Source: Cladochytrium replicatum
Lineage: Eukaryota; Chytridiomycota; Chytridiomycetes; Cladochytriales; Cladochytriaceae
DNA: 64,000 nucleotides
Assembly: GCA_025526935.1 (NCBI GenBank)
Contig: JAHLKD010000025.1
Location: 1-64,000, forward strand
Direction: 5' to 3'
In this document: piece after piece, positions 9,400-19,905 of the stretch
Layout: every line of letters starts with the position of its first letter
Position numbering within the stretch: position 1 is the stretch's first letter
The notes under the pieces: generated by a model
Told to the model about the DNA's origin: nothing
Database searches by the model: none
Seen by the model: only the letters and a program-made list of their open reading frames with translations
Made by a program: the position numbers and the translations under genes

Positions 9400-11620
9400 G
9401 ATCTGGTCAAGTCTTCGTTGCTAAGTACGTGACTTCCATGAGTTCAGAACGATATTGAGTTGCGGCTTCATCAGTGAGTAGCAGCGAATTGTCATTCTCT
9501 TTGTAAGATGATGACATTGGAGTTTTGGCAGGTTTAGTGTTTGTACTCCATAGCTTTACGGCTTCTAAAATCTTTTGTGCGTAAAGTCCGTAACCTAAGA
9601 AGTAACCTTCTTCCGTCTCTACTTCTTCCATTTTCAGTATCCATTTTGCTTTGTGATCACTTCCAACGGTAAAAGACGAATTCAGATCATCCTTAAAAAT
9701 ACTACATCGAGATGGATAAAGAGTAGAATTTCAGTGACATGAACTGTCGTATGTTCTGTTCTCTTACTCCATGTTCACCAGGAATGTTTCGCCAAAGTGT
9801 CACCAGGAACGTTTCGCCAAAGTGTCACCAGGAATGTTTCGCCAAAGTGTCACCAGGAATGTTTCGCCAAAGTGTTCACCAGGAATCGCCAAAAATGAAG
9901 ACGTCTGACAATTTTCGTGCAAAGTCTTTGCCATAAAGCGATATATCATTCTCTGGCGGCTTGATGCAATCCATACGAGCTCTTGACCAGTTTACACACA
10001 ATCTCTTGAAGTTGGTCGTTAAACTTCCCGAACTCATGGGGCATCTCAAGATAGTTTGTTTCGCGACGTGTTCCGTTAAGGAAAGCTCCTTTGACATCAA
10101 ACTAGTGTATGTACAACATAACTATCGTTGATAATGCGATAAGCGTACAGATAGAAGTCTTAGTGACTGGAGAATAGACCTTGTCGAAATCCTCGCCTTT
10201 GATCTGAGAAAACCTTCTTGCAACATCTAGCATGAATTGAATAATGTATTAATTTTGTCAAGCTTATAATTAAATACCCATTTCCCTGATAGGAGATTCT
10301 TGCCTTGAACATTCAAATTGCAATTAAACTTTTGCTTCGCTTTCCGTCCCCTAAGCATAAAGGGTTCGCCTTCCAGAAGAATCAGAGATTTGTTCCGAGT
10401 GGTCTTTCATTTTCCGACGCAACCTTTCAGATATGGGTATATAAATAGATACCAATGTTCCAAAGGTGTAGATAGATGCTATATCCATAATCTTGCCAAA
10501 ATAAGCAACAAAGGGTATGCTTTTAGTTTGTGTATGAACTACCCTGTTTTCGACAGTCGCGGATTCTCCAAAGTCAATGTGATGTTCCATGACAGTGTCA
10601 CCAGTTGCCTTTTCGATCTTTGCAATATGTCAAATAATGCAATCTGTCACGTCAGACTTCCTTAAGAGGAAGTATTTAAAGATGAAGGATGTAAACTCAT
10701 CGATGATATTCATCCAGAATGGTCCTCCTCTTTCTAAAGGAACAACATCTAAGCAGATGCGATAATTCCTCTTTGGAGCCCGTGATTGTGAAACGTAAAT
10801 AGGTTCTTGTACCATCTTTGTTTTATTGCATAAGATACAAAATCCCAGACATGCGACTCGTACTAAAGTGCATATGACCCAACTGCCACTGTAGTTCTGC
10901 GCATTTGTGTATTGTCATACGTGACGGGTTGCTTGAACCTTCCTTTGCTGGGATGGAAGAATATAAGTCAATAGTATCTCTTTGAGTGTTGCTGGAGCTG
11001 GGCTTACAGTCAAAGGTTCGTACTTGTCACACACATCAACGTTGGTGTTGTGTGTACCAGAAGCGTCACTTGTATCTTGTCCAGATTCTACATCCAACAA
11101 ATGGTTGAGTGTACTCACAATCCTTCTGCTCATGAAGTCTCACCATCATCTTGTACATATCTCTGCTGTCCCCAATGATGCTCTAGACAGAAGCGAGAGC
11201 CATCGCTAAATCAGGAACATAGAGCGCATTTGAATGCATCAGAATTTTCCATTTTGACTGACATCCCTAATACTTTTGACTCGCCCTTTGCCAATTCAAC
11301 TTTTCCAAGACAAATTATTGTTCTATATTGTCAAAAACATGAACATTTGGTGTCATCCACATGGAAATGACCAGAGAAATGGCATGGATTAGACTGATGT
11401 TAGACACTTTCAGGGTTTAATCACGAAATGCTCTTGTCATGTACCAGGACAACAATTCCAGTGAGACAATTGTGAAGGATATGACTAATACTCAAGGTAC
11501 CAAACATACGCCGATCACCACAATGTTCTTCATTCTCTTGCACAACCAGCAAGTTGTTGGGACAGTTTTCTCCATTTTTCTCCACTGTGAAGAATGTTAA
11601 ATTCTGACACATGTAAATAA
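9400..11620 (-). mobile_element. Ty1/copia retrotransposon pol relic
   Basis: Minus-strand fragments occur in the order expected of a copia pol gene but in different frames. They are an integrase-core-like piece at 10815-10630 (DVVPLERGGPFWMNIIDEF), its C-terminal region at 10590-10351 (FGTLVSIYIPISERLRRK), a reverse-transcriptase piece at 10100-9876, and the end of reverse transcriptase near 9631-9407 (YAQKILE, TPMSSS, ATQYRS, YLATKT). Stops and frameshifts separate them. Weak protease/gag-like sequence may extend to about 12450. No LTRs were found. It is dead, and a 25-bp satellite interrupts the reverse-transcriptase part. Confidence 0.75.
9776..9896. repeat. 25-bp tandem satellite, four full units plus a partial
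   Basis: The unit begins CACCAGGAATGTTTCGCC. Units lie at 9776-9800, 9801-9825 (one C substitution), 9826-9850 and 9851-9875, followed by an extra T and a partial unit from 9877. Because 25 is not a multiple of three, the encoded peptide word GMFRQSV cycles through frames, so the 65-codon open frame over it is not a gene. Confidence 0.95.
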
Positions 11621-12550
11621 ACTGTTTGAACTTTTTCTACCATTTACCGGAATTTACAAATGTCATGAGAAGATATCACTGGAGGAAGCAAAAAATTGAG
11701 AAGACAGAACTTAGGGTAATGTGCCTGATGTTAACAAATATCTATGAACAGTTGATAACACTATAGAACAGAAACCAGCAATTAAGGTAGAAAGTGCTTG
11801 TTGGAAACAGATGTTTTGGACTTATATTCAGTGATTGTCTCAAGGACATTTTGATGAAGCAAATGCAGGAATACTTGCTGACATTGGTGCTGTTGACATT
11901 GTACATGTTCAAGGACGCGCAACAGTTCTTAGCAAGTGTCTGGGCAAAACAAGTTTGACCTAATTCTTCAGCTTGCCTCTAAAGTTGAACCACTCAATAT
12001 AATGCTCATCACACTGACATTGGAAGGATGCCACAGTGCCACTAGCTGCAGAACATTTTTGAGCAATGAATGCAAACAAACTTCTAAGATCTAGTCAGCA
12101 GAAGTACCACATATTTATCCCACGACCCAGATTCTTCTGTGGGGCATATCTTCAAAATCATTAGTAGCTATGAGCCACCAAGCACCATCAGTGTAAGGTT
12201 TATATGTTGTGTGAACGAACCGGTTAAGAGTGGTCTGTTTTCCAATTGTTATTGGGGTTTGTGTATCCTTTTCTAACCTGACAACATGATTTTCGACATA
12301 TATTTGTCGATTGACAATCTCTCTGAATGTTAAACTGCTTGAACCATTCTTGCAGCAGCTGCAAAAAAAAGGGGGGGGACATACATTGAAAACAAAGATA
12401 GAGAGAGAGAAACAGTACCAGAGCAAAACAAAAAAAACAAAAAACAAGCACACACGACCAAAAACAGGAGTAGCAAAAGAAAAAAGAATCCAAGAATGTG
12501 AAGCCGACCACTAAAAAAAAGGACACCCAAAATCTATTTTCCTCTCATTT
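11621..12550. other. no gene recognised
   Basis: Possible further copia gag/protease decay on the minus strand to about 12450, then a low-complexity A/G-rich stretch around 12361-12500. Nothing here supports a functional gene. Confidence 0.4.
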
Positions 12551-14081
12551 TTATACCGCAGCACCGCTCCACACAGCGACAAGCACGCTCACAACAACGC
12601 ACAGTAGCGAAACACCAATGTCCCCCCTTGTCCTTTGTCCCGCGGACAAGATCGCCGCGGAATTGTCCATGATCACCACCGCCAACCTCTCGGGTGCGCT
12701 CTTCGTCGGCCAGCCCATCGCATGCAGCATCCCGACCGTCAGCGGCCCGTAGGCGTTCAGAACTCCATACGTCGCGTCGGCCGTCGCCGTGGGCGTGTAC
12801 CTCAGCACGATCTGATCCAGGGTCAGACCCGTCAGGTTCTGCACGGCCGGGATCATCAAGAAATCGGGTGTCTGCCAATACGCGTTGTAATCCAGATGCG
12901 CGATCGACGTCCCGGCGACGTAGCGGTTCGCGATCGTGTTCAGGAACGCCGTCTGCTTGGGTGTCGTGGTTGTCTCCGGGATGGCAAACGTGAGCGCTTT
13001 GGACCCCGATGTGACGAGCTTGTACATGGACTGCGCGGCGGTGTAGGGCGAGCCCGAGCTTTGAAAGTCTGCGATGAACGAGGAGAGTTTTTTCGAGTTT
13101 GGGTCGAACGAGAAGATTTTGGCGGCGGCGGAACGGAGGGATTGTGAGGATGCGGACTCGGTGAAGAATTTGTCGTAGATGTTGAGGGGGTTCCATTTGG
13201 GGACAGTGGCGGTAGCGATGGAGGAGCCGACGAGGGAGGGGATCGGGGCGAGGTAGTCTGGTTTCGGGGAGTAGGAGGAGAGGGACGGGATGGCAGCGTA
13301 GGAGGTCCAGGCGGTGTCGATGCCGAGGCCGTGGGTGAGCTCGTGGAGGACGACAAACTCGAAATCGACCTGGCCCGGCTGGATGGGCTGTCCCGAGGCC
13401 TGTCGGAAAGTCTGTGGTTAGAAATTTGAGTGGTTTGACCAAAGCACATACGTTAAAGTGAAAGTTGAAATCCGAATTGAACTCTGCGAGAATGTCGTAC
13501 TGGCTGTAATCCGAGTCCTTTATATCAGCGTTGATGCTGAGCTGCTTGAATAGAGCTTGGGGGTAGGCATAATAGTCGGATTCGTTGGACAGTTTAGCAG
13601 GAAAGTAAGCCGTGGCGGCGGCCTGGCCAAGGGTATCCTTCAAGTCGCAGTTAGCAGTCCTCCCACCGCAAAACGAATAGAAATTCGCCCTAATGTTGAT
13701 AGCCTTGTAGAAATTCAGAGCCGAGGTGATACGCTTCCCAGCGGACGTGAAGCCGTCCTTGGCATAGTTGCAGATAGTGGTGCTGATGTTGCAGGAGAAT
13801 GAAATGACGAAGGGTTGTGGAACCGTCTGCAAGGACAGGTTTCCTTGTTGAGCGGCGAGAAAGTTTCTGTCGTTCGTGGTCAGAACCAGGTTTGAGACAC
13901 GGAAATCGGACGAAAAGCCCGAGCGGGGGTCGTAGTCGAAAGGGCGCTCAATTTTGACAGCGGTGATAGTGTTGATGAGATTGTCATCCTGGTCCGAAGC
14001 GACCACGACGAGGGGAGAGCCATTGGCCTTTGTTACAGCTACCGCTAAGGCGAGGGCCAGCGAGACGAGACTTGGAAGCAT
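12551..14081 (-). CDS. secreted zincin-type metalloprotease, probably GPI-anchored (2 exons)
   Basis: The protein is 496 residues: exon 14081-13452, a 40-nt GT-AG intron, exon 13411-12551. The first ~20 residues are a hydrophobic signal peptide. The zinc-binding motif HELTH, followed by GLG, lies near residue 233. The later LTVGMLHAMGW near residue 440 resembles the Met-turn/closing region of HEXXH proteases with this architecture. The C terminus is a hydrophobic stretch (LLCVVVSVLVAVWSGA) preceded by small residues, as in GPI signals, so it is probably held at the cell surface. In strict metzincins the third ligand would be His or Asp at position 11 of the motif; here that position is Thr, so the third ligand is unclear. 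N-glycosylation sequons are present. No named family is assigned. Confidence 0.8.
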
Positions 14082-14299
14082 GATTGGAGAGAAATGGCAG
14101 TGCTAAAACAAGACGATAATAGTGAATAATGGGTGTAATAATTAATTAATAATGGTCTGGAATATATGGGTTGCGGTTTTACTGGTCAAAGTAATCATCT
14201 GAAGGATGGTATCGGATACTTGTATCAACAGCAGTAACAATCCGGAGGGTTGCACAACGCCAAGGGCCATCCATCAGTACAGTTGCTGATATCAATCCA

Positions 14300-14930
14300 C
14301 CACACTGTCAACTGTTGTTTTCTGCTTCATCGAGGAAGGGTGCAAGCTCACGTATTCCAGCAGAGGCATTAGGGGTCGAACTCCTCTTAGACGTTTCAGG
14401 GAGTTTTTTGGCACCTCCCCAAAGGTCTGTGCAACTATTTGGACCAAGTTGGATGTGTGGGGAAAACTACCACCACACTCTCACATGGCACAAGGATAGA
14501 GAAAAAACCTACCTTTCAGCCCAAGTCCCTGCTTCGTCTTGTCCAAGTTTGTGCGCAGTTGAGCCAATATGAGATACTGATTATTGATTTCCAAAGGTGC
14601 TTCATTTGGGTTTGATGGTCCCATCAAGCAGAACTTTCTCAATAAACTTCTGTGCTTCAAACGGGGGCCTCGTAGTCCACTTTCTAGGCATTGCGAAGAA
14701 GATGTCAATGTGTTCTTCCTTTCATATCCGCGAGGGCATCCAACCTGTTCCAGACATACAAGGAAATTTGACTTCAAACTACACATTTTCCCGCCTCACA
14801 ATCGAGATGGCTTCAGAGCTTGACCAGAGTCAGCAGGGCTGGACGAGATTTATAAGAAAGGCTACTGCATCATCTGAGAACGAGACAAGTACCAGAGAAG
14901 TTCTGTGATCTGTCGAGATGTCGCTCGTGG
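14300..14930 (+). pseudogene. DDE-type transposase relic (PIF/Harbinger-like N-terminal part)
   Basis: The plus strand from about 14310 reads an N-terminal transposase-like segment with RFREFFGTSPKVCATIW near 14390-14440, then breaks into other frames with stops. The later FDGPIKQNF/SRHCEEDV and TRKFDFKLHIF pieces resemble the middle of such proteins. No terminal inverted repeats or target-site duplication were identified. The family assignment is from memory of similar fungal transposases and is tentative. Confidence 0.45.
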
Positions 14931-15415
14931 AAAAGTGACAAACCTGCAGAAACTTGGTGGGTGGTTTGTTTGCCGAAATATCCATCACCAGCTCCGCAAC
15001 TTGTATGTCTCAAGCAGCCTTTGGTTGATCCTCTGCATAAGCTGACACTTGCGGACGATCTCGGTGCGGTGATTTTTTATGAATGAGACCTTGCTTGCTC
15101 ACCACTTGACTCACGAGAATTGATGCTTTGCTCGAACCCATATCTGTAGAACGCTGTGGTGAATCGGGGTAGTTTGAGTAGGGTATACTCCGTTCCTAAA
15201 CGGGAACAAAGAATACTGTTGGATGAAATGTTCTGTGGGCACGAATGTTCTTGAGACGTTACCCCACTGAATGATATGTGAGCCGTTGTTGGGGCAGATG
15301 AGAAGACATACCGCAAATGGGTATTGATATTTGTTGATCTTGTGGAACATTGTATGGACGTGGTAAGTGATGGGACCATCGCTTCTATTTTCAGAACGCA
15401 AAGACACATCAATAA

Positions 15416-15598
<183 letters not shown>

Positions 15599-15639
15599 CA
15601 GTAGTTGTGTAGTAATAATAATAGTAGTAAAAAGCTGCA

Positions 15640-16277
15640 CCGGTCTAAGTACGAATTGTACGCCTGGTTCTAACACCAATACCACCACCCACCACCACCA
15701 CCACCACCACCGTGCATCTACTCGGTGCTCGTCTTCTCCTTAACTCAAGCCGGTGCCTTATCCCCGCTTCGGCTCTGGTCCCTGTCTTCCTGGTACTGCT
15801 TCGACTCTGCCGTTATTACCAACTACTGATGCTCATCTCATGCCACCCATCCCATCCGGCCAATTGAACTTCTATAACTAGCACACGGCACAAGAGGTAC
15901 CGCTACCATCACACCGAAGAGCTAGAGCCTCAAATTATAGCCCCTGACCCAACCGGCCAAATCGGGGTGGTCCCGCATTGCTACTCAACAAGGAGGTCCT
16001 TTTCTGGTGCCATTGTAGATGCTGCACTTGGCCGCCTCCTCGGCCTCATTGCCATCGGCGCCATTGTTTTTATTGTCATCCGACGCTACGGCAACCGCAG
16101 CCGCAACCACAATCGCAACCCTCTCGAATCTGCCGATCCTCGCTACTCCAGCCCACACCAGAGCTACCAGAGCAGGGCATCCCCGGACACCAGCAGACCC
16201 ACTTACAACGACGAGCGCCTGTACATCCCCTCCCCCGAATTCACCCACCCACACCAACCCCTCCCCCCACCGATCTC
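15640..16277 (+). other. 5' region with a possible transmembrane-encoding exon in another frame
   Basis: From 15868 to about 16285 one plus-strand frame stays open and encodes a strong membrane span (GRLLGLIAIGAIVFIVI at about 16030-16080) followed by a basic, Ser/Pro-rich stretch. It has no ATG. Upstream, at about 15750-15880, a third frame reads a Pro-rich stretch that ends in a stop. These could be exons of a type-I membrane protein joined to the frame beginning at 16278. Joining them needs one extra base near the C-run at 16259-16271, so either an unseen intron or an indel lies there. Confidence 0.4.
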
Positions 16278-17681
16278 ATGGGTAACCAACCCTCTACTAC
16301 TCTTCCCCGCCGCCAAGGCTCGTACTACGACCAACCGTCCGACTTTGCCCGCGGACCCACCAGCCAACTCCAAGAAAACCCATACGGCCAGCGTCCGCCT
16401 GCCCAGCACCCGGACGTCGGTCCAGACTTCGGCATGTACGGCCAGCTTCCGCCTGCCCAGCAATCGGACGCGGGTCCAGACTTTGGCATGTACGGCCAGC
16501 TTCCGCCTGCCCATCACCCGGACGCGGGTCCAGACTTTGGCATGTACGGCCAGGTTCCACCACCCAACAACAATGGCGACATCCCCATCTACGGCGGCGC
16601 GGACGTCGGCGGTGCTCCTGCTGCGATTCCGCCTCCGATCCTTCTCGGCCAAAACATCTTCCAGTCCGTCCAAGCCGAGTCCGAGCAAGCCGTCGTGGAC
16701 GCGTACGGCTCGCTACTGACCCGAATCCACACTTTTGCGACCCGCTACGTCGAGAACCACTACTCCCGCCCGACGAGCGACCGCCAGCCCGGAATCGTGT
16801 ACCTCTCCTCCACGGCTCCGACCGCGAACGTGGACGCCGTCAAGCACCTGGCGGCGACCGAGCTGTACCAGAATGTCTTCATCGCGGGCCTGACCGTGCC
16901 CGAAAAGGAAGCCGCGTACGCCGCGTTCCTTGTCGGCGGCCCACCGATCCACGCTATCCCGCCGCCGCCCGTCCCGGGGACACAGCCGGGTCCCCCAGTT
17001 CCTGGTTCGACGTACATGCCGTCACGGGAGCTCATGAGTACGTTTGAGAAGCTGCACATGAGCGGCGGCGGAGGCACACAGGAGGAGATTGCGGAGCGGC
17101 ACAGGGTGATATTCCGGGGTGTCGCGGAGTGGTTGCAGAGTCCCGGAGTGGTATCGATCCTGTCGAGTCTTTCAGTTTCCGGGACGACGCTCCCCGAACA
17201 CCTGGGGCCCGCGGTGGTGCCCGTGCTCCAGGAACTGTCGACAGCCATCCGGCGGGCGGTGCGTGGGATCTCGCGCGGATTGGTCCTTGACGACACGCAG
17301 CGGATGGCGGAGAACGGTAGCGCGTCCACGACGACCGCGGGGTCGAGCGGCGTGAGCAGCAGTGTCGCGACGATCTCGGCCGAGGAGCGCAAGGTCGTGG
17401 AGTCGCTTGTGGTGCAGGCGATGACGGTGATGTTCAGGGTGAAAGCGGTGGACACAATGTACAAGTTTCTGCTGCCTGGCAAGGGAGACAGCGTGCGGAG
17501 CAAGTACATGGATGTGGTTGGGGGCAAGCTTGTGGAAAGCGGGCAGGCTATCGGGGGCGCTATCGGGGATAAGGTGCGCGGGATTGTGGTGTGTTCGGTT
17601 GCGCCGGGGCTGGTGAAGGACAGTGGCGACGGCAAGATTATAAAGTACAAGGCGCAGGTGTGGGCGGACCCGAAGAAGTGA
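16278..17681 (+). CDS. uncharacterised Gly/Pro-repeat protein with myristoylation-type N terminus
   Basis: A 467-residue frame starts at the first ATG in frame. The N terminus MGNQPS fits the N-myristoylation pattern (Gly2, Ser6), which would tether it to membranes if this start is right. Residues ~35-90 contain three 18-residue repeats built on YGQLPPA and DAGPDFGM. The C-terminal two thirds are alpha-helical-looking with no domain I recognise. The last ~45 residues include a Gly-rich stretch (GGAIGDKVRG). No RBS-like or Kozak argument decides the start. An upstream membrane exon is possible (see 15640-16277). Function unknown. Confidence 0.7.
   Translation: MGNQPSTTLPRRQGSYYDQPSDFARGPTSQLQENPYGQRPPAQHPDVGPDFGMYGQLPPAQQSDAGPDFGMYGQLPPAHHPDAGPDFGMYGQVPPPNNNGDIPIYGGADVGGAPAAIPPPILLGQNIFQSVQAESEQAVVDAYGSLLTRIHTFATRYVENHYSRPTSDRQPGIVYLSSTAPTANVDAVKHLAATELYQNVFIAGLTVPEKEAAYAAFLVGGPPIHAIPPPPVPGTQPGPPVPGSTYMPSRELMSTFEKLHMSGGGGTQEEIAERHRVIFRGVAEWLQSPGVVSILSSLSVSGTTLPEHLGPAVVPVLQELSTAIRRAVRGISRGLVLDDTQRMAENGSASTTTAGSSGVSSSVATISAEERKVVESLVVQAMTVMFRVKAVDTMYKFLLPGKGDSVRSKYMDVVGGKLVESGQAIGGAIGDKVRGIVVCSVAPGLVKDSGDGKIIKYKAQVWADPKK
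16383..16544 (+). repeat. three 54-bp in-frame tandem repeats
   Basis: Units 16383-16436, 16437-16490 and 16491-16544 each begin TACGGCCAG and encode 18 residues. Units 2 and 3 are closest to each other. Copy number is likely to vary between strains because the units are nearly identical. Confidence 0.95.
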
Positions 17682-18066
17682 ACGAGTGTGAGTGAGTGGT
17701 TGAGAGTGGGCGAGTCTATGCAAAAAGCAACAAGCGTTTCGTTTCGTTTCGCTTCGCTTCGTTTTGGACACTTCGGTCGAGGTTTAGATGTTTTGTCTTG
17801 CTTTGTTTTGCTCTGTTTTGTTTAGTCACTCCCATAATACCATCCATCGCCAGCTACATTATTTTTCTATTTTTCATCTCGTCTCTCACTGCCACGCGTC
17901 CAACCCCAAACTCAACTCTCGGCTCGTCGTCCTCGTGCGGTGAGTGGAACTGGAATCCCAGGCCGTTGCAACACCCAAATTCTCATTCTCACTTGCTAGC
18001 AACATCCATTGCGCCGTGCTCTTGTACCCCTGACTTGTTCTTCGCCCGTGCGCTCGCCTGCGCTCG
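17682..18066. other. intergenic, simple T/C/G-rich runs
   Basis: Short GTTTC/GCTTC and TTTTG runs (about 17735-17825) lie between two plus-strand genes. No gene seen. It holds the promoter of the WD40 gene by position. Confidence 0.5.
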
Positions 18067-19829
18067 ATGGACTTTATCGCCCGCCTTGTGTCCCCAACCA
18101 CCGAGGTCACCTTCAACCCAAAGCTGCCCTTCATCTCGGATCCCTCAAAGGACCCAAATGCATCTCCTGAGCCTGAACCTGCTGACCCCTCCACTGACTC
18201 GCTCCACCACCTCCGCTCCACCTCGTCTTCGCCAGACAGACTCCCGCAATACAACCGCATCTCGCTGGCGTCCATGGCGCCAACCATGACCTCGCAGTCT
18301 CCAGACACCTCAGCAGCATCCGCGCAGATGGAGTCCCCGCCCATCTCTCCATCCCTCGTGTCCCCAGTGTCCCCTAACCGGGACATGGAACCCACCCCCA
18401 CAGCAGCGAAAACTGCGCCGGCAGTGGATTCCGAGCTTCCGCCGGACCTGGCTGCCATCACTGTGTCCGGCCCGATCCGTGTGCGCAATTCCGTCATTGT
18501 GGGCCGAGCCGAGTCGAGAAAGTCCCGATCGGACTACGGCGACGATGCGAGGTCCGTGCTCTCGAGACGGACGAGCACGGCCGAAGTCTCCGCGCCCATC
18601 AACAAACGCTCCAGCGCAGCTGAATACAACACCCATGGTGGAATCCACAAGCGTTCCAGCACAGCAGAGTTTACGTCACCACCGGGAGCGTGGACCTCGC
18701 CGTTCACAGGGGCCGCGGACGCAGCCTCACACCGACGGTCCCGCAGTTCTACCATCACATCGCCAAACTACCACCCGCTCATCTCCACACACTCGCGACC
18801 CAACCTCCGCGCCCAGCCGTCCTGGGAAGACCTCACCGCGCCGACGTCACCCGTCTCCTCGGCCTCCTACTCCTCCTCCGCGCAGTCCGCCTACAGCGTC
18901 GGCGTGGTCCCGAAACACATCCATTCCTTCGAGACGAACCCGCGTCGCCCAATCACTAGCGTTTGCGTGGCCGAGGACCGCGTGTACGCCGCCACGCGAG
19001 ACGGCGCGATCTGCGAGTTTGATTTATCCACGTGCGAGCACGTCCGGAACCTGACGGGACACAGCCGCGCCGTGTCGTCGCTTAGCGCGGGCGGGGGGCG
19101 GCTGTTCTCCGCCTCGGAGGACGGGACGGTGCGGGCGTGGGTGGTTGCTACGGGAGAGTGCTCGCGCGTGCTGACGGGGCACGAGGGGTACGTCACGGCC
19201 GTGTGCATGACGTCTGAGGGGCGATTGTTTTCGGCGGGCGCGGATCGGCTGATCAACGAGTGGGACCCTAGTACCGGCCGACGACTGTGGATGCTCCAGG
19301 GCCACACGCGGATCATCCTCGCGCTGGCGTCGGGCGCGGGGAAGCTGTACTCTGCGGGCAATGACCACACCATCCGTATCTGGGAGATGTCGACGGGGAA
19401 GTGCGTCGCGGTGCTCGAGGAGCATTCGGACTGGGTGTTCTCGCTTGCTGTGTACATACCGCCTGCCAACATACCCAAGAACGCGCAGCAGGGACCGACG
19501 GCGCCCGTGCTGTTTTCGAGCAGCAAGGACGGGAGCGTGAAGGTGTGGGACGTGGAAGGTGCAAAATGTGTGCGGACGCTCGTGGGGCACGACAGGTTGC
19601 CTGTGCGGGCCGTGGCTGTCGCTGAAGGCGGGAGGTTGTTTACGGCGGGCGACGACAAGGCGATTGTGGAGTGGGATGTGCTGAGGGGGAAAGCGGTGCG
19701 GACGCTCGCGGGGCATCAGGCCGCTGTGTCGAGCTTGGTTGTAACGCCGAATGGGTTGATGTATTCTGGGAGCGGAGATACCACGATTAGTATCTGGGAC
19801 ATCGGTGAGTTTCCCTCTGTGTGTGTGTG

Positions 19830-19905
<76 letters not shown>

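Noticed and set aside
9776-9896. CRISPR array
   Set aside because: Units are directly tandem without spacers, in a eukaryotic genome.
9739-9936. 65-codon open frame with repeated GMFRQSV words
   Set aside because: Only the 25-bp satellite read in three frames.
12635-13147. Plus-strand frames over the metalloprotease gene
   Set aside because: Shadow of a GC-rich coding exon.
16203-17650. Minus-strand frames of up to 296 codons
   Set aside because: Antisense shadow of the 16278-17681 gene in GC-rich DNA.
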